Shown: piece after piece, positions 52,148 through 60,919 of the stretch
Layout: the number at the start of each line of letters is the position of its first letter
Position numbering within the stretch: the first letter of the stretch is position 1
Assembly (NCBI RefSeq): GCF_001877035.1
Contig: NZ_CP015756.1
Coordinates: 2,657,001-2,721,000 of the forward strand
Direction: 5' to 3'
DNA from: Clostridium estertheticum subsp. estertheticum
GTDB taxonomy: Bacteria > Bacillota > Clostridia > Clostridiales > Clostridiaceae
DNA: 64,000 nucleotides
Made by a program: the position numbers and the translations under genes
The notes under the pieces: model-generated
Database searches by the model: none
Seen by the model: only the letters and a program-made list of their open reading frames with translations
Told to the model about the DNA's origin: nothing

Positions 52148-53578
52148 CTAATATAATCCAATAATTTTCCACCATACTAAACCTCCACCAATCCATATAA
52201 TAAAGTATACTATTCCAAGAATAAAGTTTAAACTCCACCATTTATTCTGACTTACATAACCTGAACCAAAAAGAATAGGTGCAGGACCACTACTATAATG
52301 AGTTGTTGAAGCAAATAGATTTCCAAATACTCCTAAACTTATAGCTGCAAGCATAGGTGGAACTCCTCCTGCTATTGCAACTCCAAGAAATGCTGAATAC
52401 ATAGCACTTACATGTGCTGTTGAACTTGCAAAAATATAGTGACTATAGAAATAAGCTAAAAGTAGAACAATTAAAATAATAGGCCAACTAAATCCCTTTA
52501 CATTTTGTCCAATTGCATTACTAAGCCATGGTATTAGCCCAAGTTTATTAAGCTGAGTTGCCATCATAACAAGTACAGAGAACCACATGAGTGTATCCCA
52601 AGCTCCCTTTTCACTTTTTACATCATCCCAAGTTAGAACTTCGGTAGTTAAAAGAAGAGAAAGGCCAATAAATGCTGTAAGTGTTGCATCTATATTAGTT
52701 ATAGTTCCTGTTACCCATAAAAGAAGTACTATAACAAATATTAATGCCATAAATTTTTCACTTCTTTTAAGAGGTCCCATTTCTTTTAGAGCATCCTTTG
52801 CAAATTTTGGTGCATTAGGTGTACTTTTAATTTCTGGCGCATATAGTTTATAAATTATAAGAGGTATTAATATAAGAGAAATAACACCTGGAACAACAGC
52901 CGCTATAAACCAACCAAGCCAAGTAATTTGAACTCCAAAAGTTGCAGCAAGACTCTGAGCTAATGGATTAGCTGCCATTGCTGTCATAAACATTGCAGAA
53001 GTTATAATATCTCCATGAAATTCACAGAATATAAGAAAAGATCCTATTTTCCTTTCAGTTCCATCCTCAGGTTTCGAACCAAAAGCTTCCGAAAGAGATT
53101 TTATGATAGGATAAATTATTCCACCTGCTCTTGCTGTGTTACTTGGAGTAGCAGGTGCTATTACAAGATCACAGAAAATAATTGAATAACAAAGCCCAAG
53201 GGTCTTTTTCCCGAATGATTTTACAAATAGATAAGCGACTCTTGTTCCGAGACCTGTTTTTATGAAACCTCTCGAAATAAAGAATGCCATAACTATAAGC
53301 CATATACTACTATTGCCAAAACCTTCAATTGCAATTTTGGTAGTTACAGTTCCCGTTAGAATTGATACAGTTAATCCTATTATAGACAACGCTCCAATTG
53401 GAAACGGTTTTAAAATACATCCTACGATTGTTGCAACAAAAATTGCAAGCATGTGCCAGGCCTGAGGTTTAACTCCAATAGGTGCTGGTATAAACCATAT
53501 AATAATACCTACGATAATTGCTATTAAAAACTTAATATACTTTTCAGAATATAACGAATTACTAGAACTTTTTGTCAT
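52148..53578 (-). CDS. DASS-family dicarboxylate carrier
   Basis: A 476-residue membrane protein with about 12-14 hydrophobic segments, of the divalent anion:Na+ symporter family (CitT/YflS/SoDiT1 group). Features are IWFIPAPIGVKPQAWHMLAI, FCDLVIAPATPSNTARAGGI and MTAMAANPLAQSL. The C-terminal half has SSTAHVSAMYSAFL and STTHYSSGPAPILFGSGYV. The SNT-like motif in the first half (PSNTARAG) is the substrate/Na+ site. Relatives move malate, 2-oxoglutarate, citrate or succinate, some as antiporters. Downstream of fumarase and fumarate reductase genes, C4-dicarboxylate uptake or malate/succinate exchange is the natural inference. Confidence 0.88.
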   Translation of the reverse strand: MTKSSSNSLYSEKYIKFLIAIIVGIIIWFIPAPIGVKPQAWHMLAIFVATIVGCILKPFPIGALSIIGLTVSILTGTVTTKIAIEGFGNSSIWLIVMAFFISRGFIKTGLGTRVAYLFVKSFGKKTLGLCYSIIFCDLVIAPATPSNTARAGGIIYPIIKSLSEAFGSKPEDGTERKIGSFLIFCEFHGDIITSAMFMTAMAANPLAQSLAATFGVQITWLGWFIAAVVPGVISLILIPLIIYKLYAPEIKSTPNAPKFAKDALKEMGPLKRSEKFMALIFVIVLLLWVTGTITNIDATLTAFIGLSLLLTTEVLTWDDVKSEKGAWDTLMWFSVLVMMATQLNKLGLIPWLSNAIGQNVKGFSWPIILIVLLLAYFYSHYIFASSTAHVSAMYSAFLGVAIAGGVPPMLAAISLGVFGNLFASTTHYSSGPAPILFGSGYVSQNKWWSLNFILGIVYFIIWIGGGLVWWKIIGLY

Positions 53579-53640
53579 AATTAAAGCTCCCTTATTTTAC
53601 TTATTTGTAAATATTTTGGCTTCCGTATCTTAATTTATAA

Positions 53641-53671
53641 GGGGGGCTTGTACTTAATTAATACGCCCCCC
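53641..53671 (-). terminator. G/C hairpin between fumB and transporter gene
   Basis: GGGGGGC (53641-53647) and GCCCCCC (53665-53671) form a 7-bp all-GC stem with a 17-nt loop, striking in this AT-rich DNA. On the minus strand only TTATAAATT follows, so partial termination or mRNA stabilisation between fumB and the transporter gene is more likely than full termination. Confidence 0.55.
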
Positions 53672-53701
53672 TATTTAATTTTACTAGGTTATTTTGCTAT
53701 T

Positions 53702-54253
53702 CTATTTTTGATATTTTTTTCTTTCTGTCTCATAAAGATTATTACCTTCACTGTCTATTACAACAACGGCCGGGAAATCTACTACCGTAAGTTTCCTAAC
53801 GGCTTCTGGACCCAAATCTTCAAAAGCAATAATTTCACATTCTTTTATTGATTTAGAAATGAGAGCTCCAGCTCCTCCTATTGCAGCAAAATAAATAGCG
53901 CCATTTTTCTTCATTGAATCTACTACAGTTTTGCTTCTAAGTCCTTTTCCAATCATTCCAGTAAGACCTAGTTCAAGAAGTGGAACAGTCAAATCATCCA
54001 TTCTATAACTAGTAGTTGGACCAGCAGACCCTATTACATTTCCAGGTTTAGTTGGAGCAGGTCCTACATAATATATAATAGCATCTTTTGGATCAAAAGG
54101 TAATTTTTCACCATTGTTAATTGCATCTACTAACCTTTGATGAGCTGCATCTCTTCCTGTATACATAGTTCCTGATATTAAGACACTATCTCCTGATTTT
54201 AAATCCTTTAACTTCTCCTGTGTTAATGGAGTAGTTATATGTTTGATTTCCAT
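53702..54253 (-). CDS. fumB: Class I fumarase, beta subunit
   Basis: A 183-residue Fe-S hydrolyase C-terminal-domain subunit. Typical segments are LKSGDSVLISGTMYTGRDAA, FDPKDAIIYYVGPAPTKPG, GSAGPTTSYRMD, GMIGKGLRS and YFAAIGGAGALISKSI. It pairs with the alpha subunit encoded 12 bases upstream to interconvert malate and fumarate. AGGGAGGGG precedes the ATG. TtdB of tartrate dehydratase has the same layout; association with fumarate reductase genes favours fumarase. The symbol denotes the beta subunit, not E. coli FumB. Confidence 0.9.
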   Translation of the reverse strand: MEIKHITTPLTQEKLKDLKSGDSVLISGTMYTGRDAAHQRLVDAINNGEKLPFDPKDAIIYYVGPAPTKPGNVIGSAGPTTSYRMDDLTVPLLELGLTGMIGKGLRSKTVVDSMKKNGAIYFAAIGGAGALISKSIKECEIIAFEDLGPEAVRKLTVVDFPAVVVIDSEGNNLYETERKKYQK

Positions 54254-54265
54254 TTTTACCCCTCC

Positions 54266-55108
54266 CTATATTATTGTTATTGCATGTCTTGCAACATGAC
54301 AATTAATATTTACTGCCACTGGTAATCCAGCAATATGTGTTGCAAAAGCTTCCACATTAACGGCAAGGGCTGTAGTATTTCCACCTAGTCCTTGAGGTCC
54401 TATTCCTAGTGCATTAATTTTTTCTAATAAAGTTAACTCAATTTCTTTTAAATGCTCAGTTTTATTATGACTACCAATATCTCTTGTTAAAGCTTTCTTA
54501 GCAAGATACATTGCTTTATCTGATGTACCTCCAATCCCAACACCTACAACAATAGGTGGACATGGATTTGGACCTGCAAGTGAAACCGCTTCTACAACAA
54601 AATCAAGTACACCAGCTAGCCCATCTGATGGTTTAAGCATTTTTAATCTACTCATATTTTCACTACCAAAACCTTTTGGTGCTAATGTTACTTTGACTTT
54701 ATCACCTGGCACAATATCATAATAGATTACAGCAGGAGTATTATCTCCTGTGTTTTTTCGTTTTAAAGGATCTTCTACAACGGATTTTCTTAAATATCCT
54801 TCTTTATATCCACGTCGTACTCCTTCATTAATGGCATCTGTAATATTTCCACCTATTAACTCAACTTCTTGACCTACTTCTACAAATACTACAGCCATAC
54901 CTGTATCCTGACAAATTGGAACTTGATCATTTTTCGCAATTTCAGCATTTTTAAGTAAATTACTTATTATATCTTTTCCTACAGGAGATGTTTCTTCCTT
55001 TTCGGCTTTGTGAAAGGCGCATAATACGTCTTCTCCCACATAAAAATTAGTTTTAATACTCATGTCTTTTAAAGCATTTTCAATTTCTTTTACATCAACT
55101 TTACGCAT
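54266..55108 (-). CDS. fumA: Class I fumarase, alpha subunit
   Basis: A 280-residue Fe-S hydrolyase N-terminal subunit. The three [4Fe-4S] ligand cysteines are visible in VPICQDTGMAVVF, GPNPCPPIVVGVGIGGTSD and VNINCHVARHA. GFGSENMSRLKML and GIGPQGLGGNTTALAV are further family motifs. The labile cluster makes this an oxygen-sensitive enzyme, in keeping with an obligate anaerobe. GGAAGGAGTT precedes the ATG. It links the transporter to fumarate reductase: malate is dehydrated to fumarate, which FrdAB can then reduce. Confidence 0.92.
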   Translation of the reverse strand: MRKVDVKEIENALKDMSIKTNFYVGEDVLCAFHKAEKEETSPVGKDIISNLLKNAEIAKNDQVPICQDTGMAVVFVEVGQEVELIGGNITDAINEGVRRGYKEGYLRKSVVEDPLKRKNTGDNTPAVIYYDIVPGDKVKVTLAPKGFGSENMSRLKMLKPSDGLAGVLDFVVEAVSLAGPNPCPPIVVGVGIGGTSDKAMYLAKKALTRDIGSHNKTEHLKEIELTLLEKINALGIGPQGLGGNTTALAVNVEAFATHIAGLPVAVNINCHVARHAITII

Positions 55109-55201
55109 GAACCAACAACTCCTTCCATTTTTTTAATTCTCTAAGCAACGGTCTATTTTTTTTATATCATCTTCTTTCAAACTATATTACATTTAGTTTG
55201 A

Positions 55202-56812
55202 TTATTTATTATTTTCTCTTCCATGAGTATAATGAGGTAACAACATAGGAGAGATTTTATCTGTAATTATACCATTTTTGCAAAGACTCTTGTGGTATTT
55301 TTTAACATGGTTAAGACTAAGTTCCTTTACATTAACATTTTTACAATTTTGGCCCGCATGTGACCCTGCTCTACGTCCAAAAACAATAATATCTAATAAT
55401 GAATTACCCATTAACCTATTACTACCGTGGATTCCCCCTGAAGCTTCTCCTGCCACATAAAGGTTTTCTACCTTAGTTTGACCATTTTCATCAATTAAAA
55501 GTCCTCCATTTTGATAATGGAGTGTTGGATATACGAGAATTGGATCTATTCTCATATCAATACCAAATTTTTGATACATTCTTAGCATTGCTGGAAGTCT
55601 TTTTTCAATTGTTCCTTCACCATTAATTAATTCTATTAAAGGAGTATCTAGCCATATGCCTTTTTCACCTGCAGCTGTATCAATACCTTTATTTCTTATA
55701 TGGCATTCTCTAATTAATGCAGATGTTTCCACATCTCTGGTTTCAAGATGGTAAGTAAATTGCTCACCATCAATATTTAGAGGTGTCGCCCCTAAACTAC
55801 GAACCTTCTCCGTAACAAGTGCTCCAAAAATTTGTGGAGGATATGCTACTCCTGTAGGGTGATACTGCACAGCATCTGCGAAAATGAGTTCAGCTCCTGC
55901 TCTATATCCAAGTACTAACCCATCTGCTGTAGCACCATAATGATTTGTTGTAGGAAAACCTTGATAATGAAGTCGTCCGGCACCTCCTGTGGTTATAATA
56001 ACAGTTTTAGCTCTTGCTATTAGATATTCCTCTGTTTCTATATTAAATAATACAGCTCCAGCAGCTTTGCCATCCTTGTCTAGGATTATCTCCACAGCAG
56101 GTGAGAATTCTACCACTTCGATACCTTTGTTAATAACTTCATCCCTAAGGACACGCATGATTTCAGCTCCTGAATAGTCGGCAGCAGCATGCATTCTTTT
56201 TCTTGAAGTTCCACCTCCATGAGTAGTGACCATAGTACCATCTTTTTCTTTATCAAACATTACTCCAAGTTCATTCAACCATTTTATTGCTCCTGGAGCA
56301 TCCATTACAAGAGCATTAACAAGTTCTTTTTTATTTGTAAAATGTCCGCCTCCCATTACATCCATGTAATGTTTTGCAGGAGAATCATCTGGCTTATCTG
56401 CAGCCTGTATTCCACCTTCAGCCATCATCGTATTGGCATCACCAAAACGTAATTTTGTGGCAATCAATACATTGGCTCCTGTTTTGTGGGCTTCTAGAGC
56501 TGCTGATGCTCCAGCTCCTCCTCCACCTATTATCAAAACATCTACATCATAATCTACTTTAGTTAAATCCATATCTAAATTTTGAAGTCTGCTTTTAGCT
56601 TCAATAAGTTCTGCAAGTTGTAATGGAACCTTAGATCCTTTGCTCGGTCCAACACTTAGATTTTTGAACTCTTCTTCCTTATAATCCGGATAATTTTCCT
56701 TTAATATATCTTCCTTTTCCTTAGCACTCATCCTCGGAAACTGGACTCCTAGTCTTTGCTCACGTGTGGCCTCTACCTTCTTTATTAGCACCCTCATTTC
56801 TGCTGTATACAT
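55202..56812 (-). CDS. frdA: Fumarate reductase flavoprotein subunit (FrdA/TfrA-like)
   Basis: A 536-residue flavoprotein. The FAD-binding loop DVLIIGGGGAGASAA lies at residues 91-105, so about 85 residues precede the position where E. coli FrdA begins. Further motifs are TMMAEGGIQAA, THGGGTSRKRMHAAAD, QYHPTGVAYPP and VTEKVRSLGATPLN (catalytic Arg). HYQNGGL (active-site His) and HGSNRLMGNSLLD (substrate Arg) follow. Catalytic residues for fumarate reduction are thus present. Only about 50 residues follow the last motif, so the long C-terminal helical domain of membrane enzymes is missing. It forms a soluble pair with the adjacent Fe-S subunit; no membrane anchor gene is present. Confidence 0.88.
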   Translation of the reverse strand: MYTAEMRVLIKKVEATREQRLGVQFPRMSAKEKEDILKENYPDYKEEEFKNLSVGPSKGSKVPLQLAELIEAKSRLQNLDMDLTKVDYDVDVLIIGGGGAGASAALEAHKTGANVLIATKLRFGDANTMMAEGGIQAADKPDDSPAKHYMDVMGGGHFTNKKELVNALVMDAPGAIKWLNELGVMFDKEKDGTMVTTHGGGTSRKRMHAAADYSGAEIMRVLRDEVINKGIEVVEFSPAVEIILDKDGKAAGAVLFNIETEEYLIARAKTVIITTGGAGRLHYQGFPTTNHYGATADGLVLGYRAGAELIFADAVQYHPTGVAYPPQIFGALVTEKVRSLGATPLNIDGEQFTYHLETRDVETSALIRECHIRNKGIDTAAGEKGIWLDTPLIELINGEGTIEKRLPAMLRMYQKFGIDMRIDPILVYPTLHYQNGGLLIDENGQTKVENLYVAGEASGGIHGSNRLMGNSLLDIIVFGRRAGSHAGQNCKNVNVKELSLNHVKKYHKSLCKNGIITDKISPMLLPHYTHGRENNK

Positions 56813-56862
56813 TAAAATACCTCCCTGGTAAACCTATATTTTATGAGATTTATTGGTGCTCT

Positions 56863-57543
56863 TTACTTTGTAATATCTCTTGTGTTATATAATCCCTTTA
56901 ATTCATCTATACTTTTAATCATTAATTCTTTCATTGAATCATCATAAGTGCCATCTTGAATCTCTTTCACTCTTTTTGTCAAATCTTCTGTTTCAGGAGC
57001 AATGTATTTGCCTGTAAGTCTTCGAGCAAGCATAGCTACTTGATAATGAGTTATACCTGCAGGGCATCTAGAAGCACAGATTCCGCACATAACACAGTCA
57101 AAAGATTCATGAGCACATTTCTCAATATCTCCTCTTTGAGCACTGGCAATATACTGCATAACATTAAGACCTTGTGGACACCCCTTAGTACATGAATTAC
57201 AACCAATACAGCTATATATTTCAGGATAAAGTTTCATCATTGTATCAGCTGTTGGCGCTAGTTCATTCATATCATAAGTTCTTTTGTCTCCAGGGAAAAA
57301 TGGCAATTGAGTAAGATACATACCATCTTCGACCTTAGTTTGACATGCTAAACATACCTTTAATTCATTCTTGCCTTTAATTCTATATATTGTGGAACAA
57401 GCACCGCAAAAGCCGCCCCTACATCCACATCCTCTTACTAATTTGTACCCTGCATACTCCATCGAATCCATAATTGTAAGGCTTGAAGGTACAGAATATT
57501 TTTTATTTAATATATATATTTCCACCATTTCTTTGTTGGACAT
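56863..57543 (-). CDS. frdB: Fumarate reductase iron-sulfur subunit (FrdB/TfrB-N-like)
   Basis: 226 residues. Residues 1-85 form a plant-type ferredoxin domain with [2Fe-2S] ligands in RGCGCRGGFCGAC and VCLAC. Residues 110-165 carry two complete CxxCxxCxxxCP motifs, CIGCNSCTKGCP and CVMCGICASRCP. Respiratory FrdB/SdhB have a [3Fe-4S] site with a missing ligand next to quinone; here both sites look like [4Fe-4S]. With no anchor gene this argues against quinone as partner. It equals the N-terminal half of methanogen TfrB without its HdrB-like half, which in this operon is a separate gene. Confidence 0.87.
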   Translation of the reverse strand: MSNKEMVEIYILNKKYSVPSSLTIMDSMEYAGYKLVRGCGCRGGFCGACSTIYRIKGKNELKVCLACQTKVEDGMYLTQLPFFPGDKRTYDMNELAPTADTMMKLYPEIYSCIGCNSCTKGCPQGLNVMQYIASAQRGDIEKCAHESFDCVMCGICASRCPAGITHYQVAMLARRLTGKYIAPETEDLTKRVKEIQDGTYDDSMKELMIKSIDELKGLYNTRDITK

Positions 57544-57599
57544 TTTATATGCCTCCTTTATCCCAAATCTTTAATGGGATGGTTTTAACTGATTTATTA

Positions 57600-58463
57600 T
57601 TAATATTCATCAGGAAGTTCATCTATTTCATCGCATCTAAATACTGGACCATCTTTACACACATATTTATCTCCAATATTACAACGTCCACATTTTCCTA
57701 CGCCGCATTTCATCTTTAATTCTAAAGTTGTGTATACTTGATCCTTCTTAAATCCTATTTCCATAAGTGTTTGAAGAGTATATTTAATCATGATAGGTGG
57801 CCCACATAACAAGGCTACTTTATTTGTATCAAATCCAATTTCTTTAACATAAGATGGAACAAATCCTACATGTCCTTCCCACCCTTCGGCTTCTCTATCA
57901 ACAGTTAAATGAACCTCTGTATTAATCATTGATGGCCAGTTTTCAAAGATGTCCTTTTGAAAGACAAGATCTTCAGGTGATCTTGATCCATATAGAATAT
58001 CTACCTTCCCATAATTTTCTCTATTATCCATTACATAGTTTATAACAGAACGAATAGGTGCTAAACCTATACCACCACCGATGAAAAGAAGGTCTTTTCC
58101 TTTTAGTTCATCATTAACAGGAAAATTATTTCCATAGGGTCCTCTTATTCCGATTTCACTACCTACCTCTAAACCATGTAGATATTCTGTAACCACACCA
58201 CATCTTTTTACACTAAACTCCATATAATCTTTTTGCGTTGGAGAAGAAGTGATTGAGAAAATAGCTTCTCCAAGTGGAGGAACCGAAATCATTGCACATT
58301 GACCTGGCATATGTTCAAATGGTTTTCCACCACCAGGTTTTGTAACTCTAAAAGTAGTTACATCATGTGTATCTTTTCTAACATCAATTATCTCTGCTAT
58401 TTCTGGTATTAAAGGGTTCACATGTTCATGTTCATTACAAGTACAACTCATTTTATTCACCAC
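57600..58463 (-). CDS. flxA: NAD(P)H-binding FAD/[2Fe-2S] subunit, FlxA-like
   Basis: A 287-residue ferredoxin-reductase-type protein. An FAD-binding barrel (about 15-110, GQCAMISVPPLGEAIFSITS, YLHGLEVGSEIGIRGPYGN) is followed by an NAD-binding domain (GKDLLFIGGGIGLAPIRSVI, LLCGPPIMIKYTL). A C-terminal [2Fe-2S] loop has MKCGVGKCGRCNIGDKYVC. This resembles AsrB and the FlxA subunit of Desulfovibrio FlxABCD-HdrABC, where it oxidises NADH. Eleven bases overlap flxB, so translation is coupled. It is the entry point for NADH electrons in the proposed complex. Confidence 0.85.
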   Translation of the reverse strand: MVNKMSCTCNEHEHVNPLIPEIAEIIDVRKDTHDVTTFRVTKPGGGKPFEHMPGQCAMISVPPLGEAIFSITSSPTQKDYMEFSVKRCGVVTEYLHGLEVGSEIGIRGPYGNNFPVNDELKGKDLLFIGGGIGLAPIRSVINYVMDNRENYGKVDILYGSRSPEDLVFQKDIFENWPSMINTEVHLTVDREAEGWEGHVGFVPSYVKEIGFDTNKVALLCGPPIMIKYTLQTLMEIGFKKDQVYTTLELKMKCGVGKCGRCNIGDKYVCKDGPVFRCDEIDELPDEY

Positions 58464-59487
58464 CCAACTTTTTAATTACTTTAACAATATCCAAGTGAAC
58501 TGGACATTTTTCAACGCACCTTCCACATCCAACACAAGCATATGCACCCTCATTATTATTGGGATAATAAACAAGCTTATGCATGAAACGTTGCCTAAAT
58601 CTTTCCTTTTGCGTTTTTCTGATATTTCCATGTGCCATAAGAGTAAAATCCGAGAACATACATGAATCCCAGCAACGGAATCTTTCTCCAGATGTATCCC
58701 CTTTAAAGTCAGAAATATCATAACAATGACAAGTAGGACATACATAAGTACATGAACCACATCCTAAGCACCTCTGACTAAGTTCTCCCCAAATTTCAGA
58801 TTCAAATAGATCATTAAGCTCACCTTTTATTTTTTTAGGGTCTAGGTTTGCTAAAGGAAGCTCTTTTAACTTATCATTTGTAGCCTCTTGTAATGCATTT
58901 AATTCACTTTCATCCTGCTCAGTAACATCTTCTAAAATATCCTTTAGTTGCTTTGTTAAGTTTTCACCCCTTTGAGTTTGTGGATCCCAAAGTATGCTAT
59001 CCCCAATATCCCATGTGTTAACATCTACTTCTTTCGAAGTTGTTTGTGGCTCAATTCCAAATGAACTACAAAAGCAAGTTTGTGCAGGATTAAAACAGGC
59101 CATGGAAACTATAGTTCCTTTTTCTCGCCTTTCTTCGTATAAAGCATCTACTGGATCACTGAGAAATACATTATCAAGTAGCTTAAAGCTCCTTGCATCG
59201 CAATGCCTTACTCCAAATAATACATACTCCTCTTTTTTTCCGCCTACATTGTCTAGTTCAAGTTTCTTTCCGTCCCTTTTAAACTTTAAGTAGGTTTCAC
59301 TTTGTGGGAAAATAAAACTTTTTGGTGAAATATTAGTTTTCAGTTTTTCTACATTCACCGTATCTCCTTGTTTCCACATATCAAAGTTTACTTTTCCATC
59401 CACTTCAATAGGCAAAAACAGTTCATAAGATTCATCAATTTTACTAAAAAGATCCGAAAACTTATTCTTTAATATTTTCTTCATCAT
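58453..59487 (-). CDS. flxB: AsrA-like [4Fe-4S] dicluster electron carrier, FlxB-like
   Basis: A 344-residue protein. The N-terminal two thirds match the AsrA/hydrogenase-beta-associated domain (FGVRHCDARSFKLLDNVFL). The C-terminal third has two cluster-binding motifs, CLGCGSCTYVCPTCHCYD and CVGCGRCVEKCPVHLD. FlxB-type subunits pass electrons between the NADH-oxidising subunit and the Hdr part. Overlaps flxC by four bases and flxA by eleven. The letter assignment follows the usual FlxABCD naming and may differ between authors. Confidence 0.8.
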   Translation of the reverse strand: MMKKILKNKFSDLFSKIDESYELFLPIEVDGKVNFDMWKQGDTVNVEKLKTNISPKSFIFPQSETYLKFKRDGKKLELDNVGGKKEEYVLFGVRHCDARSFKLLDNVFLSDPVDALYEERREKGTIVSMACFNPAQTCFCSSFGIEPQTTSKEVDVNTWDIGDSILWDPQTQRGENLTKQLKDILEDVTEQDESELNALQEATNDKLKELPLANLDPKKIKGELNDLFESEIWGELSQRCLGCGSCTYVCPTCHCYDISDFKGDTSGERFRCWDSCMFSDFTLMAHGNIRKTQKERFRQRFMHKLVYYPNNNEGAYACVGCGRCVEKCPVHLDIVKVIKKLGGE

Positions 59488-60467
59488 TTTTTCCCACCTC
59501 CGTGTGATGTAAATGAATCACTATCATCCAGTTTAAACATTCCGATTGGGGCTTGTTTAGTTGGATCTACTCCCGCATCATATTCACCATAAAGTTCATT
59601 TATATCTTTCATTATTTTGCTATTTAATAGGTAAAGTGGTATATTTGCTGGACATACTCTGCTACATTCTCCACAGTCCACGCAACGACCACCAACGTGG
59701 TAAGCCCTAATAATGTGATAAAACTGTTCTTCGCTTTCTACATTTGCTTTACCTGATACGTCCACCTTATCGTTGTCAAAAATACATTTTACGCAACTAC
59801 ATGCAGGACATATATTACGACAAGCATTACATCTTATGCATTTTGAAAATTGAGTTGCCCAAAAATCAGATCTTTCTTTATCAGTTAGAGATTCAAGTTT
59901 TTCTACCTCTTTAAATCGTTCTAACGGGTCAACTTCTCTAGTTACCGCATCCGACATTAACTGGTCATACACTACAGGATTAGGTCGTCTACATCTAATG
60001 CATTTATCATATTCAAATTCCTTTGAGGTAACCTTCTTTTCACCATCTTTTTTTACAAATATGATATCATCCCCAGATCTTTTAACACTTAAAAGGCCTT
60101 TATCTAATCCTTCTTTTTTTACTTTTTCTGGGTCAATCATCCCAGGACAACCTATTCCATAAACAACAACCTTGCTTCGATCTACTCTGTTATCATTTAT
60201 AAGTTGGTTAAATCCAAGGGAATCGCATCCTTTTAAAAATATACCTACTTTTTTACTATCTTTTAATTCATTAAGCAAATATTTACTTAGATTATTAACG
60301 CAGAAACAATCCCATATTAAAGAATCTACTTTATCAACATCTGTAATAAATACGGGATAAGAATCATCAAATGTATCTCCCTTTTCCCAGCCTATAATCT
60401 TTTCTACTTCCCCATTTTCTAGGGCTAATTTTGCGGTTTCTCTTATTTTTTGTGTTATCTTATCCAT
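59484..60467 (-). CDS. flxC: Fe-S electron-transfer subunit, FlxC-like
   Basis: A 327-residue cysteine-rich protein. The N-terminal half has FLKGCDSLGFNQLI and VVYGIGCPGMID, similar to FrhB/FdhB-type coenzyme-F420-reducing beta-like proteins. Fe-S motifs follow: CIRCRRPNP, CIRCNACRNICPACSCVKC and CVDCGECSRVCPANIPLY. The role is electron relay in the Flx part of the complex. The start overlaps flxD by 13 bases. FAD or F420 binding cannot be judged from sequence alone, and no F420 biosynthesis genes are seen here. Confidence 0.78.
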   Translation of the reverse strand: MDKITQKIRETAKLALENGEVEKIIGWEKGDTFDDSYPVFITDVDKVDSLIWDCFCVNNLSKYLLNELKDSKKVGIFLKGCDSLGFNQLINDNRVDRSKVVVYGIGCPGMIDPEKVKKEGLDKGLLSVKRSGDDIIFVKKDGEKKVTSKEFEYDKCIRCRRPNPVVYDQLMSDAVTREVDPLERFKEVEKLESLTDKERSDFWATQFSKCIRCNACRNICPACSCVKCIFDNDKVDVSGKANVESEEQFYHIIRAYHVGGRCVDCGECSRVCPANIPLYLLNSKIMKDINELYGEYDAGVDPTKQAPIGMFKLDDSDSFTSHGGGKK

Positions 60468-60919
60468 CTTTCATCCCTCAACTTTCTATTAGGGCCAAGT
60501 TTATGAACTTTCTCTAATACGTCATTCATAACGCTTGAAAATTTTTGTCCCTCGGCTGCTGAAATCCAATCCACTCTAAAACGTTCTTTTTCTATCCCCA
60601 TAAATACAAGCAAATTTGTCAAAATTGAAAAACGACGTCTTGTATGATAGTTTCCACTTGTATAATGACAATCCCCTGGATGACAACCGGCAATTACTAC
60701 ACCGTCAGCCCCATGTTGGAATGCACGAAGTATAAAGTTTTCACTTACTCTACATGAGCATGGAACCCTAATAATTTTAACATTGGCAGGATAAGCTAAT
60801 CTGCTTGTCCCCGCTAAATCTGCTCCTGCATAACTACACCAGTTACAACAAAAAGCTACAATTAAGGGTTCAAATTCACTTTTATCTATCCCCTCGATTT
60901 TTTCGGCTTCTATCGACAT
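60455..60919 (-). CDS. flxD: MvhD-like [2Fe-2S] subunit, FlxD
   Basis: A 154-residue MvhD-family protein (hydrogenase iron-sulfur subunit). The conserved cysteines are in FCCNWCSYAGADLAG, RVPCSCRVS and GCHPGDCHY. In methanogens MvhD links the hydrogenase MvhAG to HdrA; in bacteria the homologue FlxD links FlxABC to HdrA. The ORF overlaps hdrA by ten bases and flxC by thirteen, ensuring equal synthesis. No [NiFe]-hydrogenase genes lie beside it, so the donor is the NADH-oxidising Flx part rather than H2. Confidence 0.9.
   Translation of the reverse strand: MSIEAEKIEGIDKSEFEPLIVAFCCNWCSYAGADLAGTSRLAYPANVKIIRVPCSCRVSENFILRAFQHGADGVVIAGCHPGDCHYTSGNYHTRRRFSILTNLLVFMGIEKERFRVDWISAAEGQKFSSVMNDVLEKVHKLGPNRKLRDERWIR

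Noticed and set aside
54266-55108. L-tartrate dehydratase rather than fumarase
   Set aside because: Sequence layout alone does not decide, but direct linkage to fumarate reductase and a dicarboxylate carrier makes fumarase far more likely.
58476-58760. Small ORF inside flxB
   Set aside because: Out-of-frame shadow of the Fe-S coding sequence, with no ribosome site.
60455-60919. Evidence for a linked [NiFe]-hydrogenase because of MvhD
   Set aside because: No MvhA/MvhG-type gene is in view; the neighbours are the NADH-oxidising Flx genes.
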